DNA of 64,000 nt from Nocardioides allogilvus (GTDB taxonomy: Bacteria > Actinomycetota > Actinomycetes > Propionibacteriales > Nocardioidaceae): NCBI RefSeq assembly GCF_003047285.1, contig NZ_PZYX01000015.1:22659-86658 (forward strand), in the 5' to 3' direction. Positions 18,397 to 27,005 of the stretch are shown here, one piece after another (positions within the stretch are counted from its first letter, which is position 1; each line of letters opens with the position of its first letter). The translations under genes and the position numbers were made by a program. The notes beneath the pieces were generated by a model. That model searched no databases and was not told the origin of the DNA. It saw only the letters and a program-made list of their open reading frames with translations.

Positions 18397-18615
18397 ATGG
18401 AGGTCAAGATCGGCGTCCAGCACGCCCCGCGCGAGCTGGTCGTGGAGACCGAGCTCAGCCCCGAGGACTTCGAGGCCCAGCTGACCGAAGCCGTCGGCTC
18501 CGGCGGCATCCTCGCCTTCACCGACACCCGGGGCCGCCGGATCGCGGTGTCCGCCAGCAAGATCGCCTACGTCGAGATCGGCTCGGGCAGCCACGGCACG
18601 GTCGGCTTCCGCTGA
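18397..18615 (+). CDS. DUF3107 family protein (TB9.4-like)
   Basis: A 72-residue cytosolic protein conserved in actinobacteria (Rv3208A/TB9.4 in M. tuberculosis). It is acidic at first (VVETELSPEDFEAQLTEAV) and ends with a beta-rich stretch ISASKIAYVEIG-like (here VSASKIAYVEIG). An AGGAG ribosome site precedes the ATG. Function is unknown; linkage to the preceding TetR gene 42 bases upstream is the only functional hint. Confidence 0.9.
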   Translation: MEVKIGVQHAPRELVVETELSPEDFEAQLTEAVGSGGILAFTDTRGRRIAVSASKIAYVEIGSGSHGTVGFR

Positions 18616-18732
18616 CACCCCGCGGGTGGCGGTGATTGATCGACGCCGCCCCGGGGCTCATGATGGGTTGAACGTCGGCACTGCTCGACCAGACCGCGCC
18701 ATACCGGCGTGGCACCTGAAAGGAATCCAAAG

Positions 18733-19041
18733 ATGCTCGGAACCATCATTGTCACGCTGATCGTGGGAACGATTATTGGCTTTTTGGGCAAGGCGGTGGC
18801 TCCCGGTGACCGCGACAACATCCCGGTCTGGCTCACGATCGTCTGCGGCATCGTGGGCGCCTTCGTCGGCTCCTACATCTACTTCGCGATCTTCGGCGTC
18901 GCGGGCAACAACCCCGGTGGCGACATGTACGACACCAGCAAGGGCATCGACTGGTGGCGCCACGTGTGGCAGATCCTGACCGCAGCCGTGCTGGTCGTCA
19001 TCGCGGCCGCCGTCACGGGCCGCGGCAAGCGCACCGTCTGA
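18733..19041 (+). CDS. GlsB/YeaQ-like small membrane protein
   Basis: A 102-residue protein resembling the transglycosylase-associated GlsB/YeaQ/YmgE family: glycine-rich hydrophobic segments at about 1-22 (IIVTLIVGTIIGFLGKA), 30-56 (VWLTIVCGIVGAFVGSYIYF) and 78-95 (ILTAAVLVVIAAAV). It is longer than typical family members because of a loop containing NNPGGDMYDTSKGIDWW. AAAGGA lies 9 bases upstream of ATG 18733. The family is often stress-induced; its biochemical role is not established. Confidence 0.8.
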   Translation: MLGTIIVTLIVGTIIGFLGKAVAPGDRDNIPVWLTIVCGIVGAFVGSYIYFAIFGVAGNNPGGDMYDTSKGIDWWRHVWQILTAAVLVVIAAAVTGRGKRTV

Positions 19042-19052
19042 CCACGACCCAT

Positions 19053-19091
19053 CACGCAGGGCCCCACACCGACGGTGTGGGGCCCTGCGTG
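19053..19091. terminator. Bidirectional terminator, 18-bp perfect stem
   Basis: A perfect inverted repeat with 18-base arms (outer CACGCAGGGCCCC, inner ACACC/GGTGT) and loop GAC sits between the convergent GlsB-like and ferritin-like genes, 11 bases after one stop and 4 bases from the other. Confidence 0.9.
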
Positions 19092-19095
19092 CGTC

Positions 19096-19809
19096 TCAGG
19101 CGTCGAGGCCCAGGTCGGCCATCCGCTGGGCGTGGTTCTCGGTCAACCGGGCGAACATCCGGCCCAGGGCCGCGAGGTCGAGCCCGGGACGGTCGACTCC
19201 GCCGGCCAGCAGGGCCGTCAGCGCGTCCCGCTCAGCCGCGACCCGCTGGGCCTGGGTGAGCGCCTCCCCCATCAACCGGCGGCCCCACAGCGCCAGCCGG
19301 CCACCGAGGCGGTGGTCGTCGGCGATCCCGGCGCGCACCCGGTCGACCACGAACGCGGACTGCCCGGTGTCGGCCAGCGACGCCACGATCAGGTCGCGGG
19401 TGGCGGGGTCGAGGTAGGCGGCGATCTCGCGGTAGAAGTCGGCGGCGATGCCCTCGCCGACGTAGGCCTTGATCAGGCCTTCGTACCAGTCGGCGGGCTG
19501 GGTGTGCGCGTGGAACTGGTCGAAGCCCACCTGGAAGGAAGCCATCGCGGCATAGGGGTCTCCACCCAGCTCGCGCAGCCGCACGTGCAGCCGCTCGAGG
19601 TGGGAGAACTCGGCGGCCGCCATCGACCCGATCGCCACCTTGTCCTCGAGCGTGGGGGCCAGCTTGGCGTCCTCCGCCAGCCGCTCGAAGGCACTGAGCT
19701 CGCCGTAGGAGATCGCGCCGAGGAGGTCGATCACAGCCGCGGTGTAGGCGGGATCCTGCGGGGGCTGGGTCGACGTCTGGGCCGACGTGGGGGCCGACGA
19801 TTCAGTCAT
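19096..19809 (-). CDS. Ferritin-like domain protein (MiaE-like, Rv3210c-type)
   Basis: A 237-residue four-helix-bundle protein similar to the tRNA-(ms2io6A)-hydroxylase-like group. Likely di-iron ligands are glutamates in GELSAFERL and an ExxH pair in AAAEFSHLE, a later ExxA-type helix (GEGIAADFYREI) and D/H residues in IADDH. The first 20 residues are a low-complexity Ser/Thr/Gln tail. Genes of this type stand beside rhlE in mycobacteria, the same arrangement as here. Whether it modifies tRNA or does other oxygen chemistry is unknown. Confidence 0.75.
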   Translation of the reverse strand: MTESSAPTSAQTSTQPPQDPAYTAAVIDLLGAISYGELSAFERLAEDAKLAPTLEDKVAIGSMAAAEFSHLERLHVRLRELGGDPYAAMASFQVGFDQFHAHTQPADWYEGLIKAYVGEGIAADFYREIAAYLDPATRDLIVASLADTGQSAFVVDRVRAGIADDHRLGGRLALWGRRLMGEALTQAQRVAAERDALTALLAGGVDRPGLDLAALGRMFARLTENHAQRMADLGLDA

Positions 19810-19967
19810 GCTCGAACCCTAGGCGATAGACTGTCACCATCGAGGGCCGTGTTTTGACTTGAGCCGTTTGTGAACACGCTCTGAACCGGCCCCGACGCAT
19901 GTGCGCGGCTGGCTTTCTCCTTCCGAGTCCGCCGCACGACGAGGATTGAACAGAAAGCGACATAGAC

Positions 19968-21470
19968 GTGACCACGTTCCGTGAACTCGGGGTGCTCCCC
20001 GAGATCTGCGACGCCCTTGAGCGCGCCGGCATCACCACCCCCTTCGCCATCCAGGAGATGACCCTCTCGGTCGCCCTGATGGGCACCGACCTGATCGGCC
20101 AGGCCCGCACGGGCACCGGCAAGACGCTCGCCTTCGGCATCCCGGTGCTGCAGCGCAGCGTCACCAAGGACGACCCGGCCTACGCCGACCTGCCGCAGGG
20201 CAAGCCGCAGGCCCTGATCGTCGCCCCGACCCGCGAGCTCGCGATCCAGGTCTCCAGCGACCTCGCGATCGCCAGCAAGGACCTCGGCCTGCGCGTCCTT
20301 ACCGTCTACGGCGGCGTGGGCTACGACACCCAGCTCGACACCCTCGAGTCGGGCGTCGACGTCGTCGTCGGCACGCCCGGTCGCCTGATCGACCTGGCCA
20401 ACCGCAAGGCCCTCGACCTCTCCCACGTCCACGCCCTCGTGCTGGACGAGGCCGACGAGATGCTCGACCTCGGCTTCCTGCCCGACGTGGAGCGCCTGCT
20501 CAGCCTCACCCCCGAGACCCGGCAGACGATGCTGTTCTCGGCCACCATGCCGGCCGCGATCGTGGCGCTGGCGCGCACCCACATGCGCCACCCGATGAAC
20601 ATCCGCGCCGAGTCCTCCTACGAGAACTCGACCGTGCCCGCGACGGCGCAGTTCATCTACCTCGCCCACGACCTCGACAAGCCGGAGATCATCGGCCGGG
20701 TGCTGCAGGCCGACGACGCGGAGAAGATGATCGTCTTCACCCGCACCAAGCGCCAGGCCCAGCGCATCGCCGACGACCTGGCAGAGCGTGGCTTCGCCTC
20801 CGCTCCCCTGCACGGTGACATGGCGCAGATCGCCCGCGAGAAGGCGCTCGCCAAGTTCCGTGAGGACAAGCTCAAGGTGCTGGTGTGCACCGACGTCGCC
20901 GCCCGCGGCATCGACGTCCGCGGCGTGTCCCACGTCGTCAACTACACCTGCCCCGAGGACGACAAGACCTACGTCCACCGCATCGGCCGCACGGGCCGCG
21001 CCGGCGCGTCCGGCACCGCGATCACGCTGGTCGACTGGCCGGACATCGCGCGCTGGAAGATGATCAACAAGACGCTCGACCTGCCGTTCCCGGACCCGAC
21101 GGAGACCTACTCCACCTCGGAGCACCTCTTCCACGACCAGGGCATCCCGGCGGGCACCAAGGGCCGCATCGTCGACGCCGCCCCGGTCGAGCGCAAGCCG
21201 CGCGAGGACCGGTCCGGTGACCGGGGTCGCCGCGACGACAAGGGCTCCGAGCGTCCCGCCCGCAACCGCGAGCGCAACCGCAGCCGCACCCGCAGTGGTG
21301 CTCCCGCGGCCAAGGACGGTGCCGCCACGACCCAGGGCGCCGCGACCCAGGCACCCGCGACCGAGCCCGCCGCGACCGGGGACCAGCCGGTCGTCGCCCG
21401 CACCAACCGTCGCCGCCGCACCCGCTCCGGGGGTGGCTCCGCCTCGGCGGCCACGACCAGCGAAGCCTGA
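19968..21470 (+). CDS. DEAD-box ATP-dependent RNA helicase (RhlE-like)
   Basis: A 500-residue RNA helicase with a Q motif (FAIQ, 26-29), Walker A ARTGTGKT (46-53), PTRELA, DEADEM, SAT, ARGIDVRG and HRIGRTGRAG motifs across two RecA domains. The last 100 residues are a basic, disordered tail rich in Arg, Ala and Thr (for example RNRERNRSRTRS), typical of actinobacterial cold-shock/RhlE helicases that bind ribosomal RNA. GTG at 19968 starts the Q-motif domain directly. It probably acts in ribosome assembly or mRNA turnover. Position matches Rv3211. Confidence 0.93.
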   Translation: MTTFRELGVLPEICDALERAGITTPFAIQEMTLSVALMGTDLIGQARTGTGKTLAFGIPVLQRSVTKDDPAYADLPQGKPQALIVAPTRELAIQVSSDLAIASKDLGLRVLTVYGGVGYDTQLDTLESGVDVVVGTPGRLIDLANRKALDLSHVHALVLDEADEMLDLGFLPDVERLLSLTPETRQTMLFSATMPAAIVALARTHMRHPMNIRAESSYENSTVPATAQFIYLAHDLDKPEIIGRVLQADDAEKMIVFTRTKRQAQRIADDLAERGFASAPLHGDMAQIAREKALAKFREDKLKVLVCTDVAARGIDVRGVSHVVNYTCPEDDKTYVHRIGRTGRAGASGTAITLVDWPDIARWKMINKTLDLPFPDPTETYSTSEHLFHDQGIPAGTKGRIVDAAPVERKPREDRSGDRGRRDDKGSERPARNRERNRSRTRSGAPAAKDGAATTQGAATQAPATEPAATGDQPVVARTNRRRRTRSGGGSASAATTSEA

Positions 21471-21486
21471 GTCAGCCACACGTGCC

Positions 21487-21589
21487 CTGAGCGGGCACGA
21501 AGTCACCCAGTGCAAACGCCGACCGGGCACAAAGTCGAAGAACTTTGTGCCCGGTCGGACTGATTTGCTGTGTCTGTGTGCCCGCTCAG
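21487..21589. repeat. Nested palindromic intergenic element
   Basis: Between the convergent helicase and phosphohydrolase genes lies an inner perfect hairpin with 17-base arms (21519-21535 and 21542-21558, core CCGGGCACAAAGT) inside an outer inverted repeat CTGAGCGGGCAC (21487-21498) / GTGCCCGCTCAG (21578-21589), whose second arm covers the last few bases of the phosphohydrolase gene. The motif GGGCAC(A/G)AAGT also occurs as direct repeats at 21493 and 21524. It may be a double terminator or a REP-like element. Confidence 0.8.
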
Positions 21590-22437
21590 TTGCTCGAGGG
21601 CACCCAGGCTCGCGCGGTCAGCGCGGGGTGGTCGCTGATGCCGTTGTAGTCCTTCTCGAAGTCCGAGAACTCCGCGCCGGAGCCGAGCATCCAGTCGGGC
21701 CCGCCGAAGCGCGGGACCGGGCACGGGCGCTTGTCGGTGCCGCCGTTCATCGAGATCAGCGGGGTCGCGGCCGCGACCTTCTGGCAGAACTCCTCGCGCT
21801 CGTTGACGTCACCGATGACGAACACCGGGCGGTCACCGCGCGAGAGCAGCTTCTTGATCAGCTTGATCTCGGCCGCCGTGGACACGTCTCGCTCGTGCTC
21901 CTGCCCACCCGGGGCGTTGTGGATCGCGATGACCCAGAAGCCACGGCCGGTCTCGCGGTCGCGCAGGCGGACGTAGGGGATCGGCCGCGACCAGCCGAGG
22001 AACGGGCGCATGATGTAGCCCGTCTCGAGCTGCTTGACGGTCGTGGTGTTCCACGCGATCTGGATGGCCGAACCGCGCGTGCCGAGGCCGCGGCGCGGGA
22101 AGAAGTTGTACTTCGGCATCACCGACTGCATCTGGCGCAGCTGGTCCTTGGCGACCTCCTGGAAGGCGGCCGCGTCAGCGCCCTGGTCCTGCACCCAGCG
22201 AGCGGCGCGGGTGGCGCGGTCGATGCCACCACGGGCGATCGAGCTGCTCAAGATGTTGAAGGTCGTCAGCCGCAGGCCGTAGCCGTTGCGCGGCTTGGCC
22301 GGGGCGGCCGGCGCCTCGGTCGTCGTCTCCGTGCTCGTCGGCTCGGCCCCGGCTACGGGGGTCGCGATGACGGGCGTCAGTGCGAGGCTGACGGTGAGTG
22401 CGCAGGCGGCAGCGAAGGCCTTGGGGGTGGGTGCCAT
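21586..22437 (-). CDS. Secreted endonuclease/exonuclease/phosphatase-fold protein
   Basis: A DNase I-fold hydrolase of 283 residues with a signal peptide (KAFAAACALTVSLALTPV, cleavage near VAGA) and a Thr/Ala/Pro-rich linker. Catalytic positions appear intact: N in TFNILS, E in FQEV, H in AIHNAP, D/N in IGDVNE and the terminal SDH. The substrate could be DNA, phospholipid or sugar phosphate. ATG at 22437 has AAGGTG upstream and begins a proper signal peptide. It is paralogous to the C-terminal domain of the RCC1-repeat protein at 37242-39218 (shared HNAP and GD(V/M)NE blocks). Confidence 0.85.
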   Translation of the reverse strand: MAPTPKAFAAACALTVSLALTPVIATPVAGAEPTSTETTTEAPAAPAKPRNGYGLRLTTFNILSSSIARGGIDRATRAARWVQDQGADAAAFQEVAKDQLRQMQSVMPKYNFFPRRGLGTRGSAIQIAWNTTTVKQLETGYIMRPFLGWSRPIPYVRLRDRETGRGFWVIAIHNAPGGQEHERDVSTAAEIKLIKKLLSRGDRPVFVIGDVNEREEFCQKVAAATPLISMNGGTDKRPCPVPRFGGPDWMLGSGAEFSDFEKDYNGISDHPALTARAWVPSSN

Positions 22438-22497
22438 CCGGACACCTTGGCAAGACCCCCCGCGCGTCGCCAAATCGTCGCCGGTGGTACAAGCGGC

Positions 22498-23160
22498 TCA
22501 GATCACAACGACGCTGGATCCCTCGGGGGCGAACTTCCACAGTGCGATGGCGTCGGCCCTGGCCTGCCGGATGCAGCCGTGCGACTGCGGCGTCCCGAGC
22601 TGCGCACGGCTCTGGAGGGCGGTGCCGAGCTTGGTCGGGATGGTGTGGAAGCCGATGGCCGCGTTCTCGCCGTGGGCGAAACGGACGAAGTACTCCATCA
22701 CCCCGGAGTCGTCGACGCCGACCGCCCAGCGCGAGGTCGAGAAGACGGAGTAGCGGCCCGGGTCGAGGTTGTCGAGGAGGCTGCCGGAGACGAGATAGGT
22801 GCGCCGTACGCTGCCGTCCTTGCGCACCAGCCAGACCCGCTGGGCCTCCTCGCTGAAGACCACCCGCCGTCCCTGCCCCGAACCGTCCGGCAGTGCCTCG
22901 GCGTCGATCTCGGCTCGCGCCTGGGCAGGAGCGCTGGGCCCGGGCAGCGTCGGCTCAGCGGCGGCAGACGCGGACGGTGCGAGCCCGCTGGGGGACGGCG
23001 ACGGCTCGATCGCAGCTGCGAGTCCGTCGCCCCGCGCAGCGGACGGTGAGGACGCGATGACCCCCACTCCCCCGAGCACGGACAGGCCGGTGACGACCAC
23101 CGCCGCCATCGCCACCACGATCCGGCCGTAGCGCGGACGAGCGGACCGGTGACGACTCAT
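22498..23160 (-). CDS. L,D-transpeptidase (YkuD domain)
   Basis: A cell-wall enzyme that would form 3-3 peptidoglycan cross-links or attach proteins to stem peptides. The 220-residue product has an N-terminal signal-anchor (about 14-37), a Ser/Pro/Ala-rich linker and a YkuD domain with GFHTIP and the catalytic TPQSHGCIRQ, whose Cys is the nucleophile. The ATG at 23160 lies 3 bases after the ParA stop, so the two are coupled. A further 60 bases downstream begins the secreted phosphohydrolase, possibly in the same transcript. Confidence 0.9.
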   Translation of the reverse strand: MSRHRSARPRYGRIVVAMAAVVVTGLSVLGGVGVIASSPSAARGDGLAAAIEPSPSPSGLAPSASAAAEPTLPGPSAPAQARAEIDAEALPDGSGQGRRVVFSEEAQRVWLVRKDGSVRRTYLVSGSLLDNLDPGRYSVFSTSRWAVGVDDSGVMEYFVRFAHGENAAIGFHTIPTKLGTALQSRAQLGTPQSHGCIRQARADAIALWKFAPEGSSVVVI

Positions 23161-23163
23161 GGG

Positions 23164-23973
23164 TCAGGCCTTCGATGCCTTCGTGCCCCGCGATGCCTTG
23201 GGCCGCTCGGCACGCTTGACGAGGTTGGCGGCCACCTCGCGGTAGGCCTGGGCGCCCTTGCTGCTGCGGCTGGTCGAGAGGATCGACCGGCCGGCGGCCG
23301 GTGCTTCGGCGAACTTGATCGTCTTGGGGATCGGCGGCTCGACGACCTCGAGGTCGTAGGTGTCGCTGATCGTCTCCAGGACGGTGCGGGCGTGGTTGGT
23401 GCGACCGTCGTAGAGCGTCGGCAGCACTCCCCAGACCTCGAGCTTGCGGTTGGTGAAGCGGCGCACGTCGTGCACGGTGTCGAGCAGCTGGCCGACCCCG
23501 CGGTGCGAGAGCGTCTCGCACTGCAACGGGATCAGGACACCGTCGGCCGCCGTGAGCGCCGCCACGGTCAGCACGCCCAGGGAGGGCGGGCAGTCGAGCA
23601 GCACCCAGTCGTAGTGGACGTCGCCCTCGGCCAAGGCCTCGATCGCGGTCTTGATGACGTGTTCGCGGCCGGTGCGGGTGAGCAGGTCGGCCTCGGCCCG
23701 GGCGAGCTCGATCGTGGCCGGCAGCAGGTCGACGCCGTCGTCGGTGGCGATGATGACCTCACTCGGGTCGAGGCCCTTGGTGAGGACGTGGTGGACCGAG
23801 ACGTCGAGGTCCTCCGGGTCGATGCCGAGCGAGAAGGTCAGGCAGGCCTGCGGGTCCAGGTCGACGAGCAGCACCGAGTGGCCGAGCTCGACGAGGGCAG
23901 CACCGATCGAGGCCACCGAGGTGGTCTTGGCGACGCCGCCCTTCTGGTTGGCGATCGCGAGTGTCGTGGTCAT
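23164..23973 (-). CDS. ParA-family ATPase, orphan (no ParB nearby)
   Basis: A 269-residue Soj/ParA-like P-loop ATPase. The deviant Walker A KGGVAKTT (about 11-18), LVDLDPQA and LLDCPPSLG motifs are present. Chromosomal parA normally pairs with parB near the origin; here there is none, and the gene is followed by an L,D-transpeptidase. It corresponds in position to the Soj-like Rv3213c. It may position a cell-envelope or other cargo. The lysine-rich tail (KASRGTKASKA) could aid nonspecific DNA binding. Confidence 0.9.
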   Translation of the reverse strand: MTTTLAIANQKGGVAKTTSVASIGAALVELGHSVLLVDLDPQACLTFSLGIDPEDLDVSVHHVLTKGLDPSEVIIATDDGVDLLPATIELARAEADLLTRTGREHVIKTAIEALAEGDVHYDWVLLDCPPSLGVLTVAALTAADGVLIPLQCETLSHRGVGQLLDTVHDVRRFTNRKLEVWGVLPTLYDGRTNHARTVLETISDTYDLEVVEPPIPKTIKFAEAPAAGRSILSTSRSSKGAQAYREVAANLVKRAERPKASRGTKASKA

Positions 23974-24034
23974 CGCGCCCCATCATGCCCGACCCCGGTT
24001 GCCCACGTCGTGACGACACCTGTTTGCTGTGCCC

Positions 24035-24787
24035 ATGACTTTCGCACTCGTCACCGGCGCCACCGCCGGCATCGGCCTGGAATTCGCCCGTCAGCTCGCG
24101 GCCCGTGGCCACGGCCTCGTGCTGGTCGCCCGCAACGAGGCCCGACTCGAGGCCGTGGCTGACGACCTCCGGGCGGCCCACGGGGTCGAGGTCGAGGTGC
24201 TGGTCGCTGATCTCGTCGACCCGGCGCAGTGCGCGACGGTGGAGGCCCGCCTCGCCGACCGCTCCCGGCCGATCGACCTGCTGGTCAACAACGCCGGCTT
24301 CGGGCTCAAGCAGCGCTTCCTCGACAACACCGTCGAGCAGGAGGCGGGCATGCTGGACGTGCTCGTGACCTCGGTGCTGCGGCTCTCGCACGCCGCCCTC
24401 GGGCCCATGGCCGAGCGCGGCCGCGGCGGCATCATCAACGTTTCGTCGGTGGCGGCGTTCCTGCCCCGTGGCACCTACTCGGCGGCCAAGGCCTGGGTGA
24501 ACAGCTTCAGCGAGTGGGCGCACCACGAGTACAAGCCGCAGGGCGTGAGCGTCATGGCGCTGTGCCCGGGCTTCACCAAGACCGAGTTCCACGAGCGCAT
24601 GGAGGTCAAGCGCGGCGACAACTTCATGTGGCTCGACGTCGAGTTCCTGGTGCGGACCGCGCTGGCCGACTTCGACAAGGGCCGCGCCTTCTCGATCCCC
24701 GGCGCGCAGTACAAGACCGTGGTCGCCCTCACCCGCGCCGTACCCAGCCGGGTGCTGCAGCGGTTCCAGTCGATGGGTCGCAAGTAG
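24035..24787 (+). CDS. Short-chain dehydrogenase/reductase
   Basis: A 250-residue classical SDR with an N-terminal NAD(P)-binding TGATAGIG (7-14), an arginine in VARNEARLE favouring NADP(H), NNAGFG, the catalytic Ser in NVSSVAAF and YSAAK (Tyr/Lys). The substrate is unknown; the YqjQ/DltE-like SDR branch is the closest by motif. ATG at 24035 is chosen over GTG at 24029. It converges on the PHP gene with three bases between stops. Confidence 0.88.
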   Translation: MTFALVTGATAGIGLEFARQLAARGHGLVLVARNEARLEAVADDLRAAHGVEVEVLVADLVDPAQCATVEARLADRSRPIDLLVNNAGFGLKQRFLDNTVEQEAGMLDVLVTSVLRLSHAALGPMAERGRGGIINVSSVAAFLPRGTYSAAKAWVNSFSEWAHHEYKPQGVSVMALCPGFTKTEFHERMEVKRGDNFMWLDVEFLVRTALADFDKGRAFSIPGAQYKTVVALTRAVPSRVLQRFQSMGRK

Positions 24788-24790
24788 GGG

Positions 24791-25666
24791 TCAGGCGAGC
24801 ACGCCCGGCGCCGGACGGCCGCTGGCGCGAGCCGACTCCGCCGCCAGGTCGAGGAGCCGCGCGTATTCCTCGGGCGCCGTCGTGTTGCAGCCGAGGTCGT
24901 GGTCGGTCTTGCCCGTGCCGTGGTGGTCGCTGGAACCTGTGACGACGAGGTCGAGGTTGCGGGCGATCGCGCGCAGCGCGTCGCGGGCCGCCGGTGGGTG
25001 GTCCTGGTGGTCGACCTCGATGCCGACCAGTCCCGCGTCACGCAGCTCGGAGAGCCTCGCCTCCGGCAGCACCACTGCGCGGCCACGCCCCCACGGGTGC
25101 GCGAGCACGCTGACGCCGCCCGAGGCGGCCACGAGGGAGATCGCCTCGTGCAGGGGTACGGCGTAGCGGTCGACGTAGGCCGGCCGCCCGGGGTTGAGGA
25201 ACCGCTCGAAGGCCTCGTCGCGGCTCGCGACCATCCCGGCCGCGACCATCACGTCCGCCACGTGCGGACGGCCGGTGGCCGCGGCGTCGATCGCGCGGCG
25301 GCGTACGTCCTCGGCAGTCACGTCGAAGCCGAGGGCCTGCAGCCTGGCGCAGATCCCGGGCACCCGGGAGTTGCGGCCGTCGAGGATCTTGTCGAGGGCG
25401 GTCGCGAGCGGCGGGTAGGTCGGGTCGGGGAGATAGCCGAGCAGGTGGACGCTCGCGTGTCCCAGGGCCGTGCTGATCTCCATGCCGCGGACCAGGGTGA
25501 TGCCGACCTCGGCCGCGGCCGCCGCGGCCTCCGACCAGCCTTCGGCGGTGTCGTGGTCGGTCAGGGCGACGACGTCGAGTCCCGACGCGGCCGCGTGGCG
25601 CACGAGGGTGGTCGGATCATCCGTCCCGTCGCTGACCGACGAGTGGGTGTGGAGGTCGATGCGCAC
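24791..25666 (-). CDS. PHP-domain phosphoesterase (RNase AM/YciV-like)
   Basis: A 291-residue metal-dependent phosphoesterase of the polymerase/histidinol phosphatase superfamily. Metal ligands are seen in DLHTHSSVSDG at the N-terminus, ALTDHD, the GMEIS block, LAHPWGRG and GSSDHHG. Related enzymes hydrolyse 3',5'-bisphosphonucleotides and trim 5' ends of RNA. GTG at 25666 starts the canonical MRIDLHTH. It is followed by 48 bases and a zinc-ribbon gene on the same strand upstream, a pairing also found in other actinobacteria. Confidence 0.88.
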   Translation of the reverse strand: MRIDLHTHSSVSDGTDDPTTLVRHAAASGLDVVALTDHDTAEGWSEAAAAAAEVGITLVRGMEISTALGHASVHLLGYLPDPTYPPLATALDKILDGRNSRVPGICARLQALGFDVTAEDVRRRAIDAAATGRPHVADVMVAAGMVASRDEAFERFLNPGRPAYVDRYAVPLHEAISLVAASGGVSVLAHPWGRGRAVVLPEARLSELRDAGLVGIEVDHQDHPPAARDALRAIARNLDLVVTGSSDHHGTGKTDHDLGCNTTAPEEYARLLDLAAESARASGRPAPGVLA

Positions 25667-25714
25667 CCTCGAAGGCTAACGGGGTCGGAGCGTGTGAGGG
25701 GCTTCGGCGAGGCC

Positions 25715-26344
25715 TCACCAGGCCGGCGGCGGGCCGCCGAACGGCATCTCGATCAGCGGGGCGCCCACCTCCGCCACGTCCCGCAGGATCCACTCGTCGC
25801 GCATCAGCAGCATCGCCGAGGCCGGTCGCAGCACCAGCCACAGCCAGCGCCCGGCCGCCTCCCCCACCATGACGTAGCGGTCGAACTCCTCGTCCGCGTC
25901 GCTCGTGGAGACCGCCCACAGCGACACCGGCCCGTGCCCGAGCCGCACCTTCACCACGGGCGGTCCCTCGCCGATGTCGCGAGGGTCGGGACTGGCCAGG
26001 CGCGCTGCGCGGGCCCCGAGGCCGGTGCCCGGCTCCTCCGACACCACGAGCACGTCCACGGGCCCGTCCAGCACGCTCGTCCCCGACACGCAGCTCATCG
26101 TCGCGCGCGGCACGGAACCCTCCTGCACGACGACCCCGAAGTCGGTCACCCGCCACCCCGGCCCCATCGGCCAGGGCAGGTAGGTCGGGAAGCCCGCCGC
26201 CGCGCCGAGGTGTCGCACGAAGGCGTCGTACGTCGACTCCTGCGGGCGCCACAGGGGCGGCGTGGGGCCGTGCTCCGGACACGCCCACGACGCGTCGGTC
26301 TCCGTCAGCGGGAGGCCGCACCGCGGGCAGCCGGGGCGAAGCAT
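25715..26344 (-). CDS. Zinc-ribbon protein, probable DUF6758 family
   Basis: A 209-residue cytosolic protein. The N-terminus carries CPRCGLPL and a later CPEHG, together a likely zinc site; the remainder is Trp- and Gly-rich (LPWPMGPGW, LWLVLRPASAM) without membrane helices. I recognise it as a conserved actinobacterial family commonly adjacent to the PHP phosphoesterase, which I recall as DUF6758; no function is known. It sits between the PHP gene and the histidine phosphatase on one strand and is likely cotranscribed. Confidence 0.7.
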   Translation of the reverse strand: MLRPGCPRCGLPLTETDASWACPEHGPTPPLWRPQESTYDAFVRHLGAAAGFPTYLPWPMGPGWRVTDFGVVVQEGSVPRATMSCVSGTSVLDGPVDVLVVSEEPGTGLGARAARLASPDPRDIGEGPPVVKVRLGHGPVSLWAVSTSDADEEFDRYVMVGEAAGRWLWLVLRPASAMLLMRDEWILRDVAEVGAPLIEMPFGGPPPAW

Positions 26345-26375
26345 GGGACCACGGTGGTCCGAGCCGCCGGAGCCG

Positions 26376-26954
26376 TCAAGAGTTCCAGCGCAGCAGCACC
26401 GGCGTCTCGCGCTCCCAGCCGAGCACCGACAGGGTCGAGGTGTCGAGGCGGAAGTGCTTGCCGTCGGTCACCGGCTGCTCGAGCCAGCGGGCCGTGAGCG
26501 CACGCAGCGCGTGCCCGTGGCCGAAGACGAGGGTGCGGCCCGCGCAGGCTCGCGCCCGTGCCACCACGCGGTCGAGACGGGCGCCGACCTGCTCGGCCGT
26601 CTCCCCGCCGGGCGTGGGGTGTGACCACACCGTCCAGCCGGGCACCGTCTCGCGGATCACTGCCGTGGAGACGCCCTCGTAGTCGCCGTACGCCCATTCG
26701 ACGAGGTCGCCGTCGACCTCGGCGTCCGCAAAGCCCACGAGCTCGGCGGTGACCCGCGCACGCTGGCGGGGACTGGTGAGGACCTGGGTGAACTCGGTGC
26801 CGGCGAGGCGCGCTGCCAGCCCGCGCGCGACCTCGACGCCGTGGTCGGTCAGCGGGAGGTCGGTGACCGAGGTGTGGCGCCCGTCGCGGCTCCACTCGGT
26901 CTCCCCGTGTCGGACGAGCCAGAGCTCACTGGCCAGGGACGCGTCTGCGGACAT
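26376..26954 (-). CDS. Histidine phosphatase (phosphoglycerate mutase-like)
   Basis: A 192-residue cytosolic acid-phosphatase-type member of the branch-1 histidine phosphatases. The phospho-acceptor motif VRHGETEWS (about 14-22), TSPRQRARVTA, the catalytic acid region VEWAYGDYEG and the second histidine in FGHGHALRAL are all visible. The length is short for a true cofactor-dependent glycolytic mutase, so a phosphatase is likelier. The M. tuberculosis positional counterpart is Rv3214 (gpm2), reported as an acid phosphatase. Confidence 0.88.
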   Translation of the reverse strand: MSADASLASELWLVRHGETEWSRDGRHTSVTDLPLTDHGVEVARGLAARLAGTEFTQVLTSPRQRARVTAELVGFADAEVDGDLVEWAYGDYEGVSTAVIRETVPGWTVWSHPTPGGETAEQVGARLDRVVARARACAGRTLVFGHGHALRALTARWLEQPVTDGKHFRLDTSTLSVLGWERETPVLLRWNS

Positions 26955-27005
26955 GGCTGCGAGTTTCGCACGTCGCGAGGTCGGACAGGTCGTCCGCCGA
27001 GTCGC

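Noticed and set aside
23164..23973. Chromosomal origin/parABS locus
   Set aside because: ParA here has no parB, parS-like palindromes (TGTTTCACGTGAAACA-type) or dnaA/gidB neighbours.
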